DNA of 64,000 bases from Leptodontidium sp. MPI-SDFR-AT-0119 (GCA_020726505.1 JAHLEZ010000015.1:1550001-1614000); one strand, 5' to 3'. Positions 10,369 to 23,200 are shown, counted from the first letter of the stretch. Program-made: numbers and translations. The notes: generated by a model from the sequence alone, not told the origin.

Positions 10369-13300
10369 GACTTGGTCGGTGTATTCGGTCGGTTCTTAGT
10401 TTGTGGACGTCCGTTTTCGAAATGGTGAGGTGATGTAAGTGGAGGAATAAGGCTCGCGATTTCACTATCCCCTCGAAATGTCGCGAGACTAAGAAGCGAC
10501 GCACCACTGTATATTGTCATTCACCTGCTGGAACATCAGAAGAGATTTACTTGCAGTGATAGCCACTGATGCAGATTCACTAAGAAAAGAGAAAGGAGAT
10601 TGGGTTGCTAGTAGTGCTAAATTCAAAGTGCGAATCATCAGATACATGACTCAATACTTGGTAATTAATAATTTGCATGAACAAACAACGGGAGTACTTG
10701 GAAGTTTGACTGCTGGAGTAAATGGCCGATGTAGCAAAATGTCCGCATTCCCGTAGGCGTTGTGTCAACTTCAAGGTGTTATCTTTCAACTTCGCAACTA
10801 AACGAAGCTGGCCCCTCAAGAAGGCTGGCAATGGTTCCAGTCAGCAAAATGGAACCGAACGGTAAACTGACAGACCGTGATCCAGTAGATCCCAGTGGAA
10901 TGCAAATATCTTTTCAATTGTCGCAGATCTAGAGATTCAGCTTTGAGGAGCTGACTGTGTTGCCTCTGAGAAAAGCCCGGAAGAACACGGAAGTAAACAA
11001 GACCCAAAACGGCACAAATAAAGTGAGCTTGGTGGGCCTTGCGGCAAGATATGGCGGATGTAAGATCATAATCTGAAGAGATTTATTTGCCTTCCCAAGA
11101 CGGGAGGGCAAGGCATAAGCAAGAAGTCTTTGCCTAACATGAAGATCTAGGCTTGGAAAAGCAAGCTGACCATGATCAAAGACTGCGAGATATCTCCTAT
11201 CCCGTTGCCACCGGAGCCAGATTTGACGATGTTGCCGTAAACAGTTGTATGTCTTCAGGCAGGCTGAGACTCGGAGAGCCTTGGTGGTGTGAATGATAAT
11301 AGCCAGCCCTTGAACTGGAATGGCTGGGCTAATCCTCTTCATGCACGCACGCGACTTCGTCCCAAGCTACCTTGAAGCCATCGTGGCTTTTCTCAGGAAA
11401 TGAAAAACATCATCAACAACATTCGATAGAGAGAGGGAAGTACTGGGTCACAATGATGGAGTCTTCCGTCTCGAAAGGGAATGTTGCTTTTTGGAGAGGC
11501 GGCGAGCCCGGGGAGAGCGTGGGCTCGCTTGATCCTTTGATTGGTCGGTTGAGACGTCTGCTTCACACCCACGCCCAACCCAGCAGAAAAGTTCTGCATG
11601 GAAGCAATAAAAACGTCACAAATCCTTCTAGAAGGCGTCCCAGGAATTCGGTGGCTGTTCGGAGCAGGGAGCCTCGGCCGCTGCCTGCGCAAGGCATATT
11701 CTGGCTTCCAGGGGTGAGGTGGAGTGATGATGGCGATTGATCCAATAACCATCAAAACAGAGAGACTATTCGACTCAACTTGTCTGAACCATGCCATTAC
11801 CGGACGCCACTGATGGATCAGGATGCATCTACATGGGGAAAATTGCTTCTGAGATCCTTCTAGGGGCGGCTTCGACGTTCCATCGGCTGCATGAGTTTTT
11901 CTTCGGGACTCAGTGTAGGGTCGACGAAGACACTTCAAGACAGCTACAGTAGCTTTGTCCGGGATATCGGGGTTACAAGATGCTTCCAAGATTCGATGGT
12001 ATAGTCTTGCTTGTCGAGAATAAGCAAGTAGTTGAGAATATGGGTTGATGATTGAGATTGGCCCGTCCAAGGAATGGATGTAGGATATTGCGTGTCGGTA
12101 AACTTCAGAGAGGACGAAAGCAGAGATTCAACAAGAGAGCCTTGCTTACAATGAACTCTCCTTCTCACCTACAAATGACGGGATAAGTTTAAATACTCAA
12201 TAGTACTTGGAGGATCAGCTTTACCTTGTAATAGCAGTGTCTCGAGTCCTCTTGATCCTCCGTATCCTCAATCCGACGTTTGGTCAGCAAGGATCTAGAA
12301 CCAGGGTCGACAACAGACGTCAAATTGTCCCAATAATTATCATCGCCAAAACCAATCAACAAGGGTCACCCCACGAACTCAATTTGTAGGTAGCTGCACG
12401 TATTTTGTTGCTAGGGTTCGTACAGTAAGTATGAAATGTATGGTAACACCCCCACTGGCACGTCAAGGCTCTAGAACAGCAAGGCTGAAAGGCGCTCCTG
12501 GCTTGACGCTCGGTGTCTTTGAGTTTGGTCATTGAGTTTTGGACTCATGGCGGGTGATGGTACTGCTGGAATGTCGAGCAGACGGCCTTTACTTCTCCTT
12601 GCTTTCCCATGCTGAACTGGAGCCAAGCAAGCGGTGAAGTAGCACTGTGCCGTAGTCTGGAGGGGCAGCTCGATGAAAGAGACATATTAAAGTATCCACC
12701 ATGCAGGCAGGCAAGTAGTGACCCCGTAGTTGACTTAGGAAATTAACCTCAGGCTTGACAAGACAAGAACACCTTCAGTTGGACAAATGGGGATTCAGGC
12801 GAGCGTTACACAGGCGTATTATGAAAGAAGGGACAGCCTCTACAACTCCATCGAGAACTGTGTGCGTCGAGTCTCAATTGAGGGTGGGGGATAGCGCTCG
12901 ATCGAGCTCATCATGGGGGACGTGCAGCTGATTGATGGGCATCGGACATCGACTCGCCTAGCAAATCAGGGGTCAGAAGCGAGACTCGCGATACAGCAGG
13001 TAACTGATAGTAATGGCTAGACGAAAAAAGCAACAACCCCCGCGCTAGAGGGAGGGAGGGGCATGCCAGGATGCAGATGCAGATGCAGACGTACACATCC
13101 ATGGCCGGCATGCCTGCATACGGAGTAGAAAGCCTGAAGCCATGGGTCCCGAATGGACATGGGTTTAGGAGCAAGAGAGAGAGTGGGTGGGGGATGGGAA
13201 GAGAAGGAGGCAGCGGACGGAGGACAGAGACAGGACAGCCACTGACGGTCGGCATGCCACCACTGGCCGTTTCCATTAATGCCTGCAGTGTCTAGGTACG

Positions 13301-13495
13301 TACGGTATCTTGCTCTCCCGTGCCTACCGTAATCTTTTTTGCCCTTGACCTTTTGAATAATACAAGAGTAAGTAGAGCAGCTTCTTCTGACTGTCGATGC
13401 TGTCTGTCTGTCCATCCTGGACGGCATCAGCCTCACTTACTTACGACCAACCACCTACCCATCTCATCTTCCCAACTTGCTCTCTCCACCTATTC

Positions 13496-13562
13496 CTTAC
13501 AGAACCTTCCTTACCTACCTTACCCTTACCTACCTTACCTTGGTGACCCTGACCTGACCTTC
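13496..13562 (+). repeat. Pyrimidine-rich TTACCTACC / CCTGACCT simple repeats
   Basis: TTACCTACC occurs twice with intervening TTACCC units, followed by GACCTGACCT. This short-period, CT-rich tract lies about 1.05 kb upstream of the bHLH start codon. CT-rich tracts of this kind are common near fungal transcription starts. No other function is visible. Confidence 0.5.
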
Positions 13563-14298
13563 ACTCCTCGGTGGTCTCGCTGTTTCATTTCCTCGAGCAC
13601 GGAGAAGGGACGCCTCACTTGCCCGTCCAGGCAAGGTTAAGCAGCAAAATAGAGAGCCAGCCCACTCCAACCCAGAATTCACTCCACTCTTGCGCGCCAA
13701 CCAAACAGGATACGAGCAGAGAACAACTCCGAGCGCTTTTGATGACCACTGCAAACATCCTCCAATATCAGAAAGACGGTCGCCTCCGAAAAGAAGACTC
13801 TAACCTCACTGTTTGGGCACTCTGGCTCTGGTCGAAAGCATCACCAGCCAACAACATCCGGTTGAGTCCCGTCCAGCATCGCTGAGCGAGAGTCCCCTCT
13901 CGCCCATCCCCTCCCAAGCCAGCGGCCTCCAGCCCTCGCACAGTTCCCCTTTCAACTGCTGCTGCTACTTTGTAGTCAGTTATTAGTAGTCGGTATTAGC
14001 ACACACTAAATCAGCCAACCACGACTACCGAAACTGCACCCATTTCCCAGCAAGCAGTGGAGCTTGCCCTGCAAAATTCATTCGCTCGATAATTTCGAGG
14101 GACGACGAGGGGGATTGAGTGCTGATCACGAAAGGCTTCAACCCACCAGTTAGTACCTACCTGCTGTGCACCAGACACCTCAAGAAACAACTACATCTCG
14201 TTGCGCAACTTCCCAGGCTGTCACTCTCTATTACCGTCGCTCGCTCAGTCTCGAATAATTTCTCTACTGCCGTTGACAGCCGCCTGGAGGGCAGGAAA

Positions 14299-14488
14299 AT
14301 GAGTGTTGCGCCTTAACATCTTCTCACTCTATCGCAGTTCAAACCGAGGCTTCAAACGAGATTACATCTGGGACCGCAACACAATCTGCAGACCCCGTTC
14401 CAGGTGTCTGCGAACGCAATTGTCTCACCTCACCTTGCCCTTCCACTGATAACGACACATGCGCCGAGTCGATAGCCACATGAACTAA
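14299..14488 (+). promoter_or_regulatory. Two short upstream open reading frames before the bHLH gene
   Basis: ATG at 14299 encodes MSVAP and stops at 14314-14316. ATG at 14459 encodes MRRVDSHMN and stops at 14486-14488; its internal ATG at 14480 uses the same stop. Both end before the main ATG at 14618. If the transcript starts upstream of 14299, these frames would be met first by scanning ribosomes and could damp or condition translation. The transcription start is not known from sequence. Confidence 0.35.
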
Positions 14489-14617
14489 GCTTTCGTACTG
14501 CAATTGCGCATAACTTCCAACATCTACCCCTCGGAGGCTTCCAGCGACACCCCGCATCGCGGCCCCAAACATCACCCATAACGATCGCACAAGGACGGAC
14601 GGAGGCAAGAGTCGTTC

Positions 14618-16692
14618 ATGATGAATACAACCACTGGTTGGGAGGGACAGGATCCAACTCTTTCCGTGGCGCAAGATGATTTCCAACAATTCCTGGACAT
14701 GGGAATCAACGGTCTAGGGGATGGGCTTCAATTCGACTTTCAAGATTTCAACCAGCAAGGTGCCCCAATGATGAGTCAGGCGGGCGGCGATACCATGGAT
14801 ACAGCGATGGAGAATGGGAATCCAGGTATAGGGGGACATGATACCACAATGCAGGAGCACATGCCCGCAATGACGGTTGCTTCGAATCACCCTTCGATAC
14901 ATGGCCCAACTCTCATTCATGGACATGCATCAAATGAGAGGCTATCGGAATTGGATGCTCAAATCCAATATTTGCAGCACCAGAGACATGAGCAGCAGCA
15001 GAGGCAATTGCAAGAGCAGCAGCGGAATTACTACTCGCAGAGTCGAATGATCCCCCCAACTCCAAACAGTGTCGAGATGCATGGAGGCGGCGGTCATTAC
15101 TATTCTCAACCAGATGCCCAGCAGCAGGCAATGTATGAGAGGTACATGCATGTAAAAGAGCAAGATGTCAGTTATTCACCAACGTTCTCTCCCATGACCT
15201 TGTTTCTAATAATTGATAGATGGCTTTTACTCCACTAGTATCACCCGCTGTGACCCCACTGGACCCTCATTTCAACATTCCAGAATACACAGTTCCAGGG
15301 GCATACTTTAGTCCCCTGAGCTCTCCTGCACTCCATGCACAAAATGACCATTCTTCTGTCTACGATCATCGACTTTCTGGAACAACAAACTCACCGATTG
15401 ACACTACTCATGAAACCCACTCTGCCCCAGCTAGCACTACGGTACTTGCGAGGAAAGCGAGTAAGAAAGCTTTGCAACAAAGCTCAAAGCCTCGAAGTAC
15501 TCGAGCTGTTCGCCAATCGCCCATTGTCAAGCCTCGGAAAGGAAAAAAGAATAGCATCACAGCAGTATCTTCACAAGCTTTAGGAGATATATTAGAGCCA
15601 GCGCATACTCAAGTCACACGATCAACAGCTGCTAGCTCTTCACACTCTGCAGCTAGCACAGAAGAATCCGAGAATGGCTCAATATCTCCCGAGCACTTGT
15701 CGGAAATGGCCCCGCCTCCAGTACCGGCCCCTGGTTCAACAAGAGCGTCACCATATATCCAAGCTCAGAAAGCGAATACCAGGGCACAAAATTTGGTTCT
15801 TGGCTCCCCTGCTACTCCAGCTTCTTTAATGAGGTTGACACAATCACCGCCGATAGGCCAACCGGGGAGCACGCAAAACATGGATTTGGATGATCCAGGA
15901 ATGGATGGGTTTGCATTACCGGAGTCTGCAACTAGTAGACCTGAACTTTCTCGGCTTGACACACAAGATGATGGCCAAATTACACCTACCATGAGCTCTA
16001 CAGGGGTAAAGACTCCGGGGTTTGCAACGTTACCTTCACCGGCCTTCACTCGTCCAGGAACTGCAGCATCGAGTCAAAGCCCGCAGATTGATGCCATGAA
16101 TGGATCAAATGGGACTGCGACCACTCGAAAGACACCTCAACTTGGTTCTCGGTCATCGAAAAAGAGAGCAAGTAGCTCGGTACTGGTCTCGCCAGCTTTA
16201 TTGCCTAGAATATCGCCGAGCATCAAACCTCTTCTTCCTGGGGGCTCGAATGGATCCAGCGATACGGCATCTTTACTCCTAGCAGCTTCTAAGTCGAACT
16301 ACCAGAATATCCTGGAAGGAACACATCTCCCCGGAGTTTCATACCCCACAGAACTTTCTACGAACTTGACCTCGAAACGTACATCTCACAAGATTGCCGA
16401 GCAGGGGCGTCGCAATCGTATAAATTCTGCATTACAGGAGATCGCAACTCTCTTACCCCGTGGCAATAAAGATAGTGGAGGAGAAAAAAGTGGAAGCGGA
16501 GATGCGGGGGAAACTGCTGAACCTATGAGTGCGAAATCTGCAGCTCAGAGTGCGAATAGTAAAGCAAGCACAGTTGAGCAAGCAATTGAGTATATCAAGC
16601 AGCTTAAGCAAGATATCGCCAATGCAAATCAGAGGGCGGAGAAAGCTGAGAGGCTGCTCAAAGAGACTTGTGCAAAAGAGGAAAAGGTTTAG
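14618..16692 (+). CDS. bHLH transcription factor, NUC-1/PHO4 type (phosphate-response regulator)
   Basis: Two exons: 14618-15166 and 15220-16692. The 53-nt intron joins KEQD to MAFTPLVSPAVTPLD in frame, giving 673 residues. The N-terminus has an aspartate/glutamine-rich region (QDDFQQFLDMGINGLGD) that may be an activation region, followed by a Q-rich stretch. The middle is long, S/T/P-rich and disordered. The C-terminus (about 566-665) is the bHLH: basic region KRTSHKIAEQGRRNR with His573, Glu577 and Arg581 in the H-E-R spacing of CACGTG-binding factors. A long loop rich in G, S and A follows, then helix 2 (STVEQAIEYIKQLKQDI), which continues into a coiled coil to the end. The long loop and position match fungal PHO4/NUC-1 proteins, which turn on phosphatase and phosphate-transport genes under phosphate starvation. 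Two upstream ORFs may regulate it. A different class B bHLH role remains possible. Confidence 0.85.
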
Positions 16693-18548
16693 GGTTATTA
16701 GGGCATTGGGGGTGGACATTTGTTTTTACTGGAGTCTTGGAGTCTATGATACCTGAACTTGCTTTTATGAATAGATATGGGAGGTTATCTTAGAGAGAAT
16801 CATGGCTTGAGGTGCTGATGCATAGCATGGCTTAATGTCGTGTGTGGAGTGAATTGTACCGATTAATGAAATGGCATTATCGGAATAGGGCCATCATGAT
16901 AGCTAAATAGTGGCACACAAAGAAACGAGATACGTAGTTCAATAACGTGCTTTCCGTAAGTTTGAGATGAGACTGTTAGGTGAGACTTTTTATTGCCTTT
17001 TAGGTGAAAGACTTGGCTTTCATTCCTGAACTGAGCATTTAGCCAGATCGTTCTCAGCTCATACTAGACGGTTGAGGGCACCTCAGGAGCTACCCCTTGC
17101 CCTATTGTAGATTGGAATTTTGAAGGGAGTAAACACATCCCGAGATTTTGAGCCGCTGCATGACCAGGAGGGACCATGTCCAGTAGTTGGCCACTCCTTC
17201 TAGATAACCCATTGTCAGGTTCCGACTTCAAGTGACTACACATGACAGTACATAGTACACATCATGATGAAGTACCAAGGTCTCGCAGCAACTATCCTCT
17301 TCAAGGCGTGGAAGCCTCCCATTCGTCACTTCCGAACAACAGTTGCAAATTGCATCCATCATTCCCATTCCCATTCCCCTCGTAAATTCGCACAGCCTTC
17401 ACCCATCCACCTTATCCTTCTCTTTCTCCGTCTCGACCCCCAAAACATCTACATCCAACTCCTCCATAACCCCCAAGACAACACTCAAGCTCTCCATGAA
17501 GCCATTCACAGCAACCCTCAGCATACGGTTGGTAGTTGCTCTGTACTCCGTCCTCAACACGCTCTCCTCCTTGTCAGGGCCGTGTGTGCCATTTTCGGCT
17601 GAGCTGGAGGAGGGCGTGATGGTTGAGAAGGACCGGCGTACGAGAGGGGAGAGTTCTTTGTCAACGACGAGGGATTGGAGTGCGATTGATGCTAGGCGGG
17701 CGGTTGGGAGAGGCAGGTCGATTGTCCTGTGTTTGCTTGGTTAGCTTCTGGTAATGTTGTATGTACTACCACTTGGGAGGGACATGAAATTGCCACGCAC
17801 AGTGAGCATGGAAACTCTGGATCCAGAGATGTTGTCGCCATGGTGATTATCGATTTGATATCAGATCTCCCCGGCCCTTTTGCATGAATTTGACAATCTT
17901 GGAGGGGCGTGGCGTTCTTCAGGGTTGCTGTGGCTGGTGCTGGGAAAGCGGCCCAGACCAGTGGTTAAGGAAGCGAGCTGGTTCACGAGTAACCAAACAA
18001 TTGGCTTCAAGTTTTGTTTTTAACAGAAGATTCCTGGATCATACCCGGTTTCCCATTCAACTTCATCGTCCTGTAGTAGTTTCGAGACTTTGAACAACAG
18101 TCAGAAGTCATGAAGAGATTCGAGGACTAATTTTGGCTTCGAATTTGGCCTCCTGGCTGGGGTCTTGGGCACGGTCGTGGTTACCTCATGGCAACGGCAC
18201 TAGCTCCTTCCCAGAATGGAGACCACAACTCCTGCATCAAGCCATCCAAAAACACAGGAATTCCAAACATAAAGCAACAACTCTTCCGCTTCCTCTTCTT
18301 CTCCGCCTCACTCTTCTGATATTGGTCAGTATTTCTACCTTCTAGACTGCGACTCCTTTCCATCCACGAGTATCGATTCGAAGAGCATGCTTTGTTTATA
18401 GGCTTGTCAACAAACAATAAACAAAGTCGCAACATCCAACACCGACAAAGTCAAAACCCCTCAGCCCACGAGTCTCCCACAATTGTGTGACATCTGGCAG
18501 CCGCGACTGTCTCTCACTTGGTACGATAGCGTACCGCACATCAAGAAG
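16693..18548. other. Intergenic between bHLH gene and CDC14
   Basis: The first few hundred bases are probably 3' UTR of the bHLH gene. A plus-strand ATG at 17496 opens an 82-codon frame (starting MKPFTATLSIRLVVALY) with a hydrophobic, signal-like start, but it has no recognisable domain or homology that I can state. I do not call it. The last 250 bp are likely the CDC14 promoter and leader. Confidence 0.45.
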
Positions 18549-20681
18549 ATGACGCCTTCAATGAAGTATGGGCAAATTATCGAGTACATACCAGGTCAGA
18601 AGCCTTTTAAATCAGTTCATTTCGTCCTTTACAAGCTGCGCGGGCATTGAGCATCTTCAGCTCCCCATCCTTACCTCCTCATCCATATTATGGGACAATT
18701 CTACTTTCAAAACATGTTCGATGCAGCTATGAGCGAGCTCGACAAGCTGGGCGCATACGACTTGTTCAGACAGTCCACTCTTGCGCAAATGCTCCCACAC
18801 ACATTGCTAACATATACAGACCGGCTGTATCTAGCATCCTTCACATCTCCGCCAACCGCCGATACCCTCTTCCCCTACCCCGATCCTGCGCCATCCCGTC
18901 GTTCACCAAGCAAGCGTTCTGCACGAGCTGTTGACGGTCCCTCTGCGGTTCTCTCAGAGCGAGATCGTACTCCTCCGTGCTACTTCTCAATCGACGATAG
19001 CCTCCTATACAACGCATTCCACCACGACTTTGGACCATTGCACATTGGACACTTGTACCGATTTGCCGTTCAATTCCATGATATCCTTGGTGCCCCCGAG
19101 AACAAGAGTAGACCAGTTGTATTCTGGAGCAAGGCGGATGCGCGGAGTAAGTTTCAATTTTACACCGCCTGGAAACAAAAACTAACAGAATTAGGTCGAG
19201 CAAACGCTGCCTGCCTGCTGGCTTCCTACATGGTCCTTATCCAATCCTGGGCTCCACATCTTGCTCTTGCGCCCATCGCACAAGCCGACCCACCTCTTAT
19301 GCCTTTTCGCGATGCAGGCTACAGTCAAGCAGATTATGGGATTACCGTACAAGATGTGGTCTATGGTGTTTGGCGCGCAAAGGAGCAAGGATTCTGTGCT
19401 TTGTCGCAATTTGACCTCGAGGAGTATGAGCGATACGAACGAGTGGATCAAGGAGATTTCAACTGGTTAACTCCAGACTTTCTCGCATTTGCATCGCCAC
19501 AGCATACCCCCGTGGCACCAATCTCGCAAACGTCTCCACTGTTTGCCACGTTACCGTCGACTTTGAAGGCTGTTGATGCTCACCCAACCCTTCCAAGCCC
19601 ATTCAAGAATGTCCTCAAGCATTTCTCGGAGCGCAACATTGGCTTGGTTGTTCGTCTGAACTCGGAGTTGTACTCGCCGTCGTACTTCACAGCCCTTGGC
19701 ATCCAGCACTTGGACATGATCTTTGACGATGGAACATGCCCGCCTCTCAGCACGGTTCGAAAGTTCATTACCCTTGCACATGAGATGATCACTGTGAAGA
19801 AGAGGGGAATCGCCGTACACTGCAAAGCTGGACTCGGACGAACTGGCTGTTTGATTGGTGCTTACCTGATCTACCGTTATGGCTTCACTGCCAACGAGAT
19901 CATTGCCTATATGCGCTTCATGAGGCCGGGTATGGTTGTTGGTCCTCAACAACATTGGCTACATCTCAACCAAGGGACTTTCCGTGAATGGTGGTTGGAA
20001 GAGCAGTTCGAGATCAAGATGAAGGAGAAGATGGCCAGCATGGCACCCCACACTCCAACGAAGCTGTCCCAAAAGCAATACCTCCTCAACAACCAAATCG
20101 CCACTCCACCAAACGGAAGCCGAAGATCACCACTCGGTGAAGTCGATAACGAGCAACGCAACAGTATCGGCGTCCAGGAAGATTGTCTGCCAGCTCCTAC
20201 CCCAGGTCAGCCTCGAAAGACAAGCAGAGCTGTTGATCGCCACCACCCATACAGCCGCAACATCTCTTACAGCACTACCGAGGAGGAGCACACACTTCAA
20301 AGAGAAACCGAAATGATTTCAATTCACCGCTCATCGAATGAGGATCCAGACGGAGAGGACGAAATCCAATTCCGCATGCGAAGTAGCCGAAAGTCGTCAC
20401 GCTCCCCAGCCGGACGCAGTATAAGCCAAACCACCACCACAATCTATACCTCTATCGACAACGACAGTAGCAACGATATTGAAAACATTGGTTCCGGTCC
20501 TAGGCCCAAGACTCCCGGTGCCATGAAGTCAGGAAGCGGCTCAAATACCCTTGCCAAAGTCCGTGGTAGCCCGAAGCGAAGCGGCGACAGCCTGCGAGGT
20601 AGCAAAGAGCCTGCTGGTGTTCGCAAAACCAGCGGAAGAGTTGGTAGCATCAGTTCCTCCCGCAAGGTCTCCGGTCTGTAA
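18549..20681 (+). CDS. CDC14 dual-specificity protein phosphatase
   Basis: Dual-specificity phosphatase that reverses Cdk phosphorylation, acting in mitotic exit, cytokinesis and septation. Three exons: 18549-18594, 18820-19146 and 19195-20681, giving 619 residues. Exon 1 encodes MTPSMKYGQIIEYIP and joins DRLYLASFTSPP through a 225-nt intron with branch GCTAAC and acceptor ACAG. This restores the usual CDC14 start (IIEYIPDRLYLAS). The second intron is 48 nt and in frame (GTAAGT, ACTAAC, TTAG), and removing it gives ARSRANAACLLASYM. The catalytic P-loop is HCKAGLGRTG with Cys334. The general acid region, FDDGTCPP, and the GPQQHWLH motif are present. An SPSK sequence lies near residue 44. The tail from about 410 is disordered, S/R-rich and Cdk-site-rich. 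The ATG at 18690 is an alternative start but would replace the conserved N-terminus with unrelated sequence. Confidence 0.93.
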
Positions 20682-21664
20682 ATGAGGCGGTTGGTGTTGT
20701 TATCGTGTTGGCGAGATTCACCGTACGTATCCATCATGCTGTACTATTTGTGCTTGCATAAAATCTGGCGTCTGTAGAAGCATATGAAAAACTGGGCGAG
20801 GTTGGCGTGGGCGTTTGATTGAGGGGAGTGCTCAGTGGCTTTTTGATTCCTACTTGTCCTTGTTGAGTATAATCGTGGGTTGGGGTTTTCCGCTGTTGCA
20901 TGTTTGTGTCTGTTTTTGCTTACTGGTTATCGCTGCTTACTGTTTTGCTGTTGCTTTGGATTGTACGGAGTGTGGTTGGTTGGTTGTTTGCTTTGACTGG
21001 GAACCATGATGACGAATTGATGTGGATAGTGGCTTGTACTGCTGTCGGTGTGGTTGCTTGCTTGCTTGTCTTCTCATGGGTCGTGTTTGGGGTTGCTTTT
21101 ATCATCATTCATGAATCATGACCATAGGACCGCATACAGATGATCAGAGAATCAATTTCTACAGAAAATGAAAAATTAAACAAATGTCTACTTCCTCACT
21201 GGAACTGTGAAGCGCTCTCTTGGTTACTCATATATCCATCCAGTCACCAGTTCGAAAAGTCTCAAGCAAGATCAAAGAGTTCTGTCTGAATGTGGGAATT
21301 TGCCATTTTTTTAGTCTACCCGCATGCCCCCTCGCAAAAACAAAAGCCAGCCAGCCACAAAGAGCCAAACCAAATGAGCAGTGCATCAATCGTAAAAACA
21401 TCCATCAAAGGATACATCTGATCGAGAAAGGAAAAGTGATGCCAGGTAATTGAGAAAAACAAGTGGTGTAGAGACAAGAGGGGTAGGTACAAAGTCTGGT
21501 GCATTAGAGTCTAAAACCGCGTAAAGCAAGGTTGCGAATCAACGTCCAAAACCCCTGTGTATGCTTAACCGCCCAGTCTTTGGCCTCAACTGCTAAACAT
21601 GCAATACCCCCGGCCCAGATTACTTGTATCCGTTGTTCCAAACATCAACGCCTAAACCAATCCT
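20682..21664. other. Convergent intergenic region (CDC14 and 14-3-3 3' ends)
   Basis: Two transcripts converge here. The plus strand at 20820-21120 is T/G-rich and open in several frames, but its translations are low-complexity hydrophobic strings without an ATG-supported gene. Nothing else is seen. Confidence 0.5.
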
Positions 21665-22689
21665 CTACTCAGCATCCGCCTTGGGCTCTGTTGGTGCGGC
21701 GGCATCATCAGTGGTAGTAGCAGCAGCAGGCGCAGCAGTCTCGGTGGCAGTTGGCTCGGCCTCTGATGAAGTCCAGAGGGTCTGTTAAAAGAGACATGTT
21801 AGTTCAATCCATCTGGGGATTGTGATGGGTACTTACCAAGTTGTCTCTCAAGAGTTGCATGATCAAGGTAGAATCCTTGTAGCTCTCCTCACTGAGGGTA
21901 TCAAGTTCTATAGATTGGTGGTTAGTATGCAGCTCTAAAATATTTAGGAAATCATAAAGGAGTAAATACCAGCAATGGCATCATCAAAGGCTTGCTTGGC
22001 AAGATGGCATGCTTGATCGGGAGAGTTCAAGATCTCATAGTAGAAGACGGAGAAGTTAAGGGCAAGTCCAAGGCGGATTGGGTGTGTTGGGGCAAGATCA
22101 GTCTGTGCAACCTCGGTGGCGTTCTTGTAAGCCTCAAGGGACTTGTCGGCAGACTCCTTGCGCTTGTCGCCAATGGCGAACTCAGCAAGGTAACGGTGGT
22201 AATCACCCTTCCTATGACGACACAATTAGATAAATCCACAAAGAGCAAGAAAATTGGGCAAACATACATCTTGTGGTAGAAGACCTTGGACTCTCCGCTC
22301 TTGGCAGAAGGGATCAAGTGCTTGTCTAGAACCTCAAGGATATCCTCACAGATCTTGGCGAGCTCGGCTTCGATCTTCTGGCGGTACTCCTTGATGAGAG
22401 TGACTTGAGTCGAGTTTCCCTTGGACTCCTCCTTCTGCTCGATCGAGGTGACGATTCTCCACGAAGCACGACGGGCACCAATAACGTTCTTGTAGGCAAC
22501 GGACAGGAGATTTCGCTCTTCGACGGAGAGTTCTTGGTCCTCAGAGGCAACGGACTTCATGTTCTCCACCATTTCTAAACCATCTTCAGTATATTGCGCA
22601 GAGAACATTGCGTTCGGCAGATGCTAACCTTCGTATCGCTCAGCCTGCTCAGCAAGCTTGGCGAGATAGACGGAATCTTCGTAACCCAT
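21665..22689 (-). CDS. 14-3-3 protein
   Basis: Phosphoserine/phosphothreonine-binding dimeric adaptor that controls many kinase pathways. Five exons on the minus strand: 22689-22629, 22574-22268, 22211-21970, 21907-21837 and 21781-21665. The introns are 54, 56, 62 and 55 nt, all GT-AG, and the phase is kept throughout, giving 265 residues. The N-terminus [20 protein letters not shown] is standard, and [19 protein letters not shown] is the family signature. The C-terminal signature begins [17 protein letters not shown]. The helices carrying the phosphopeptide-binding Lys, Arg and Tyr residues are intact. The tail is Ala/Thr/Glu-rich and variable, as in fungal homologues. A probable 492-nt intron lies in the 5' leader. 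Which of the usual two fungal 14-3-3 paralogues this is cannot be told. Confidence 0.97.
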
Positions 22690-22708
22690 GATTGCGGTTG
22701 TGTGAGAT

Positions 22709-23200
22709 CTATTGCAGGAAAGTGATTAGCAGGTTAACTCGGATACTTCCACAGCAGAAGCAGCAGTTGTGATAACTCCGTATTGAAAATTCAACGTGTG
22801 TTTGGTGCGAAGCTGAGCGAGCGGTCTGACGTTTGTGCATTTCGCGCCTCCTCAGGCACCAACAGACTCAGACGCGCTGTACTTAATTGTACTTAATTGT
22901 ACGTAGAATTTCGACTTGATTGACTCTAGAGCATTCGTTTTCGCACCGATGGTGCGTTCCAAGTGATTGCGGAACTCGGAAGATACCCCTCGATCAGGGA
23001 GAGGGGTAGGCGCAGGAGGTTCCCACAGTCGCTGGAGCAGTTCGGAGGATGGTATGCCCCTTTCCCAGGCGAATCGATTGGGTGTGTCCGCTGCGAAGTG
23101 CAGATTGGGGCTCTTGCCGGTGCGGAAGGGAGATGATGGCAAATGGGGGGGGAAAGGAAACACGGGGAATGGATGACGAAATATGAGACCAGACACTCAC
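22709..23200 (-). other. Probable 5'-UTR intron of the 14-3-3 gene
   Basis: On the minus strand GTGAGT at 23200-23195 is a strong donor. A branch-like GCTAATCAC and the acceptor GCAATAG end at 22709, 19 bases before the ATG. The 492-nt interval has no continuing ORF leading into the start. Leader introns are common in highly expressed fungal genes. It is inferred from splice signals alone. Confidence 0.45.

Larger units (their letters stand above)
10369..14617. other. Long intergenic region and probable 5' leader of the bHLH gene
   Basis: Open frames here, including a 226-codon minus frame at 11393-12070 that starts with TTG, show no domain, no codon pattern and no convincing introns. From about 13,270 the plus strand becomes pyrimidine-rich and carries TTACCTACC repeats (13,505-13,545). 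This is typical of a fungal promoter and leader for the bHLH gene starting at 14618. Two short upstream frames in the leader are listed separately. Confidence 0.5.

Noticed and set aside
11393..12070. 226-codon minus frame
   Set aside because: Starts at TTG, mixed composition, overlaps a plus frame, no splice or domain support.
18690..18819. MGQFYFQNMFDAAM as the CDC14 N-terminus
   Set aside because: This segment reads as intron; splicing 18594 to 18820 restores the family-typical start.
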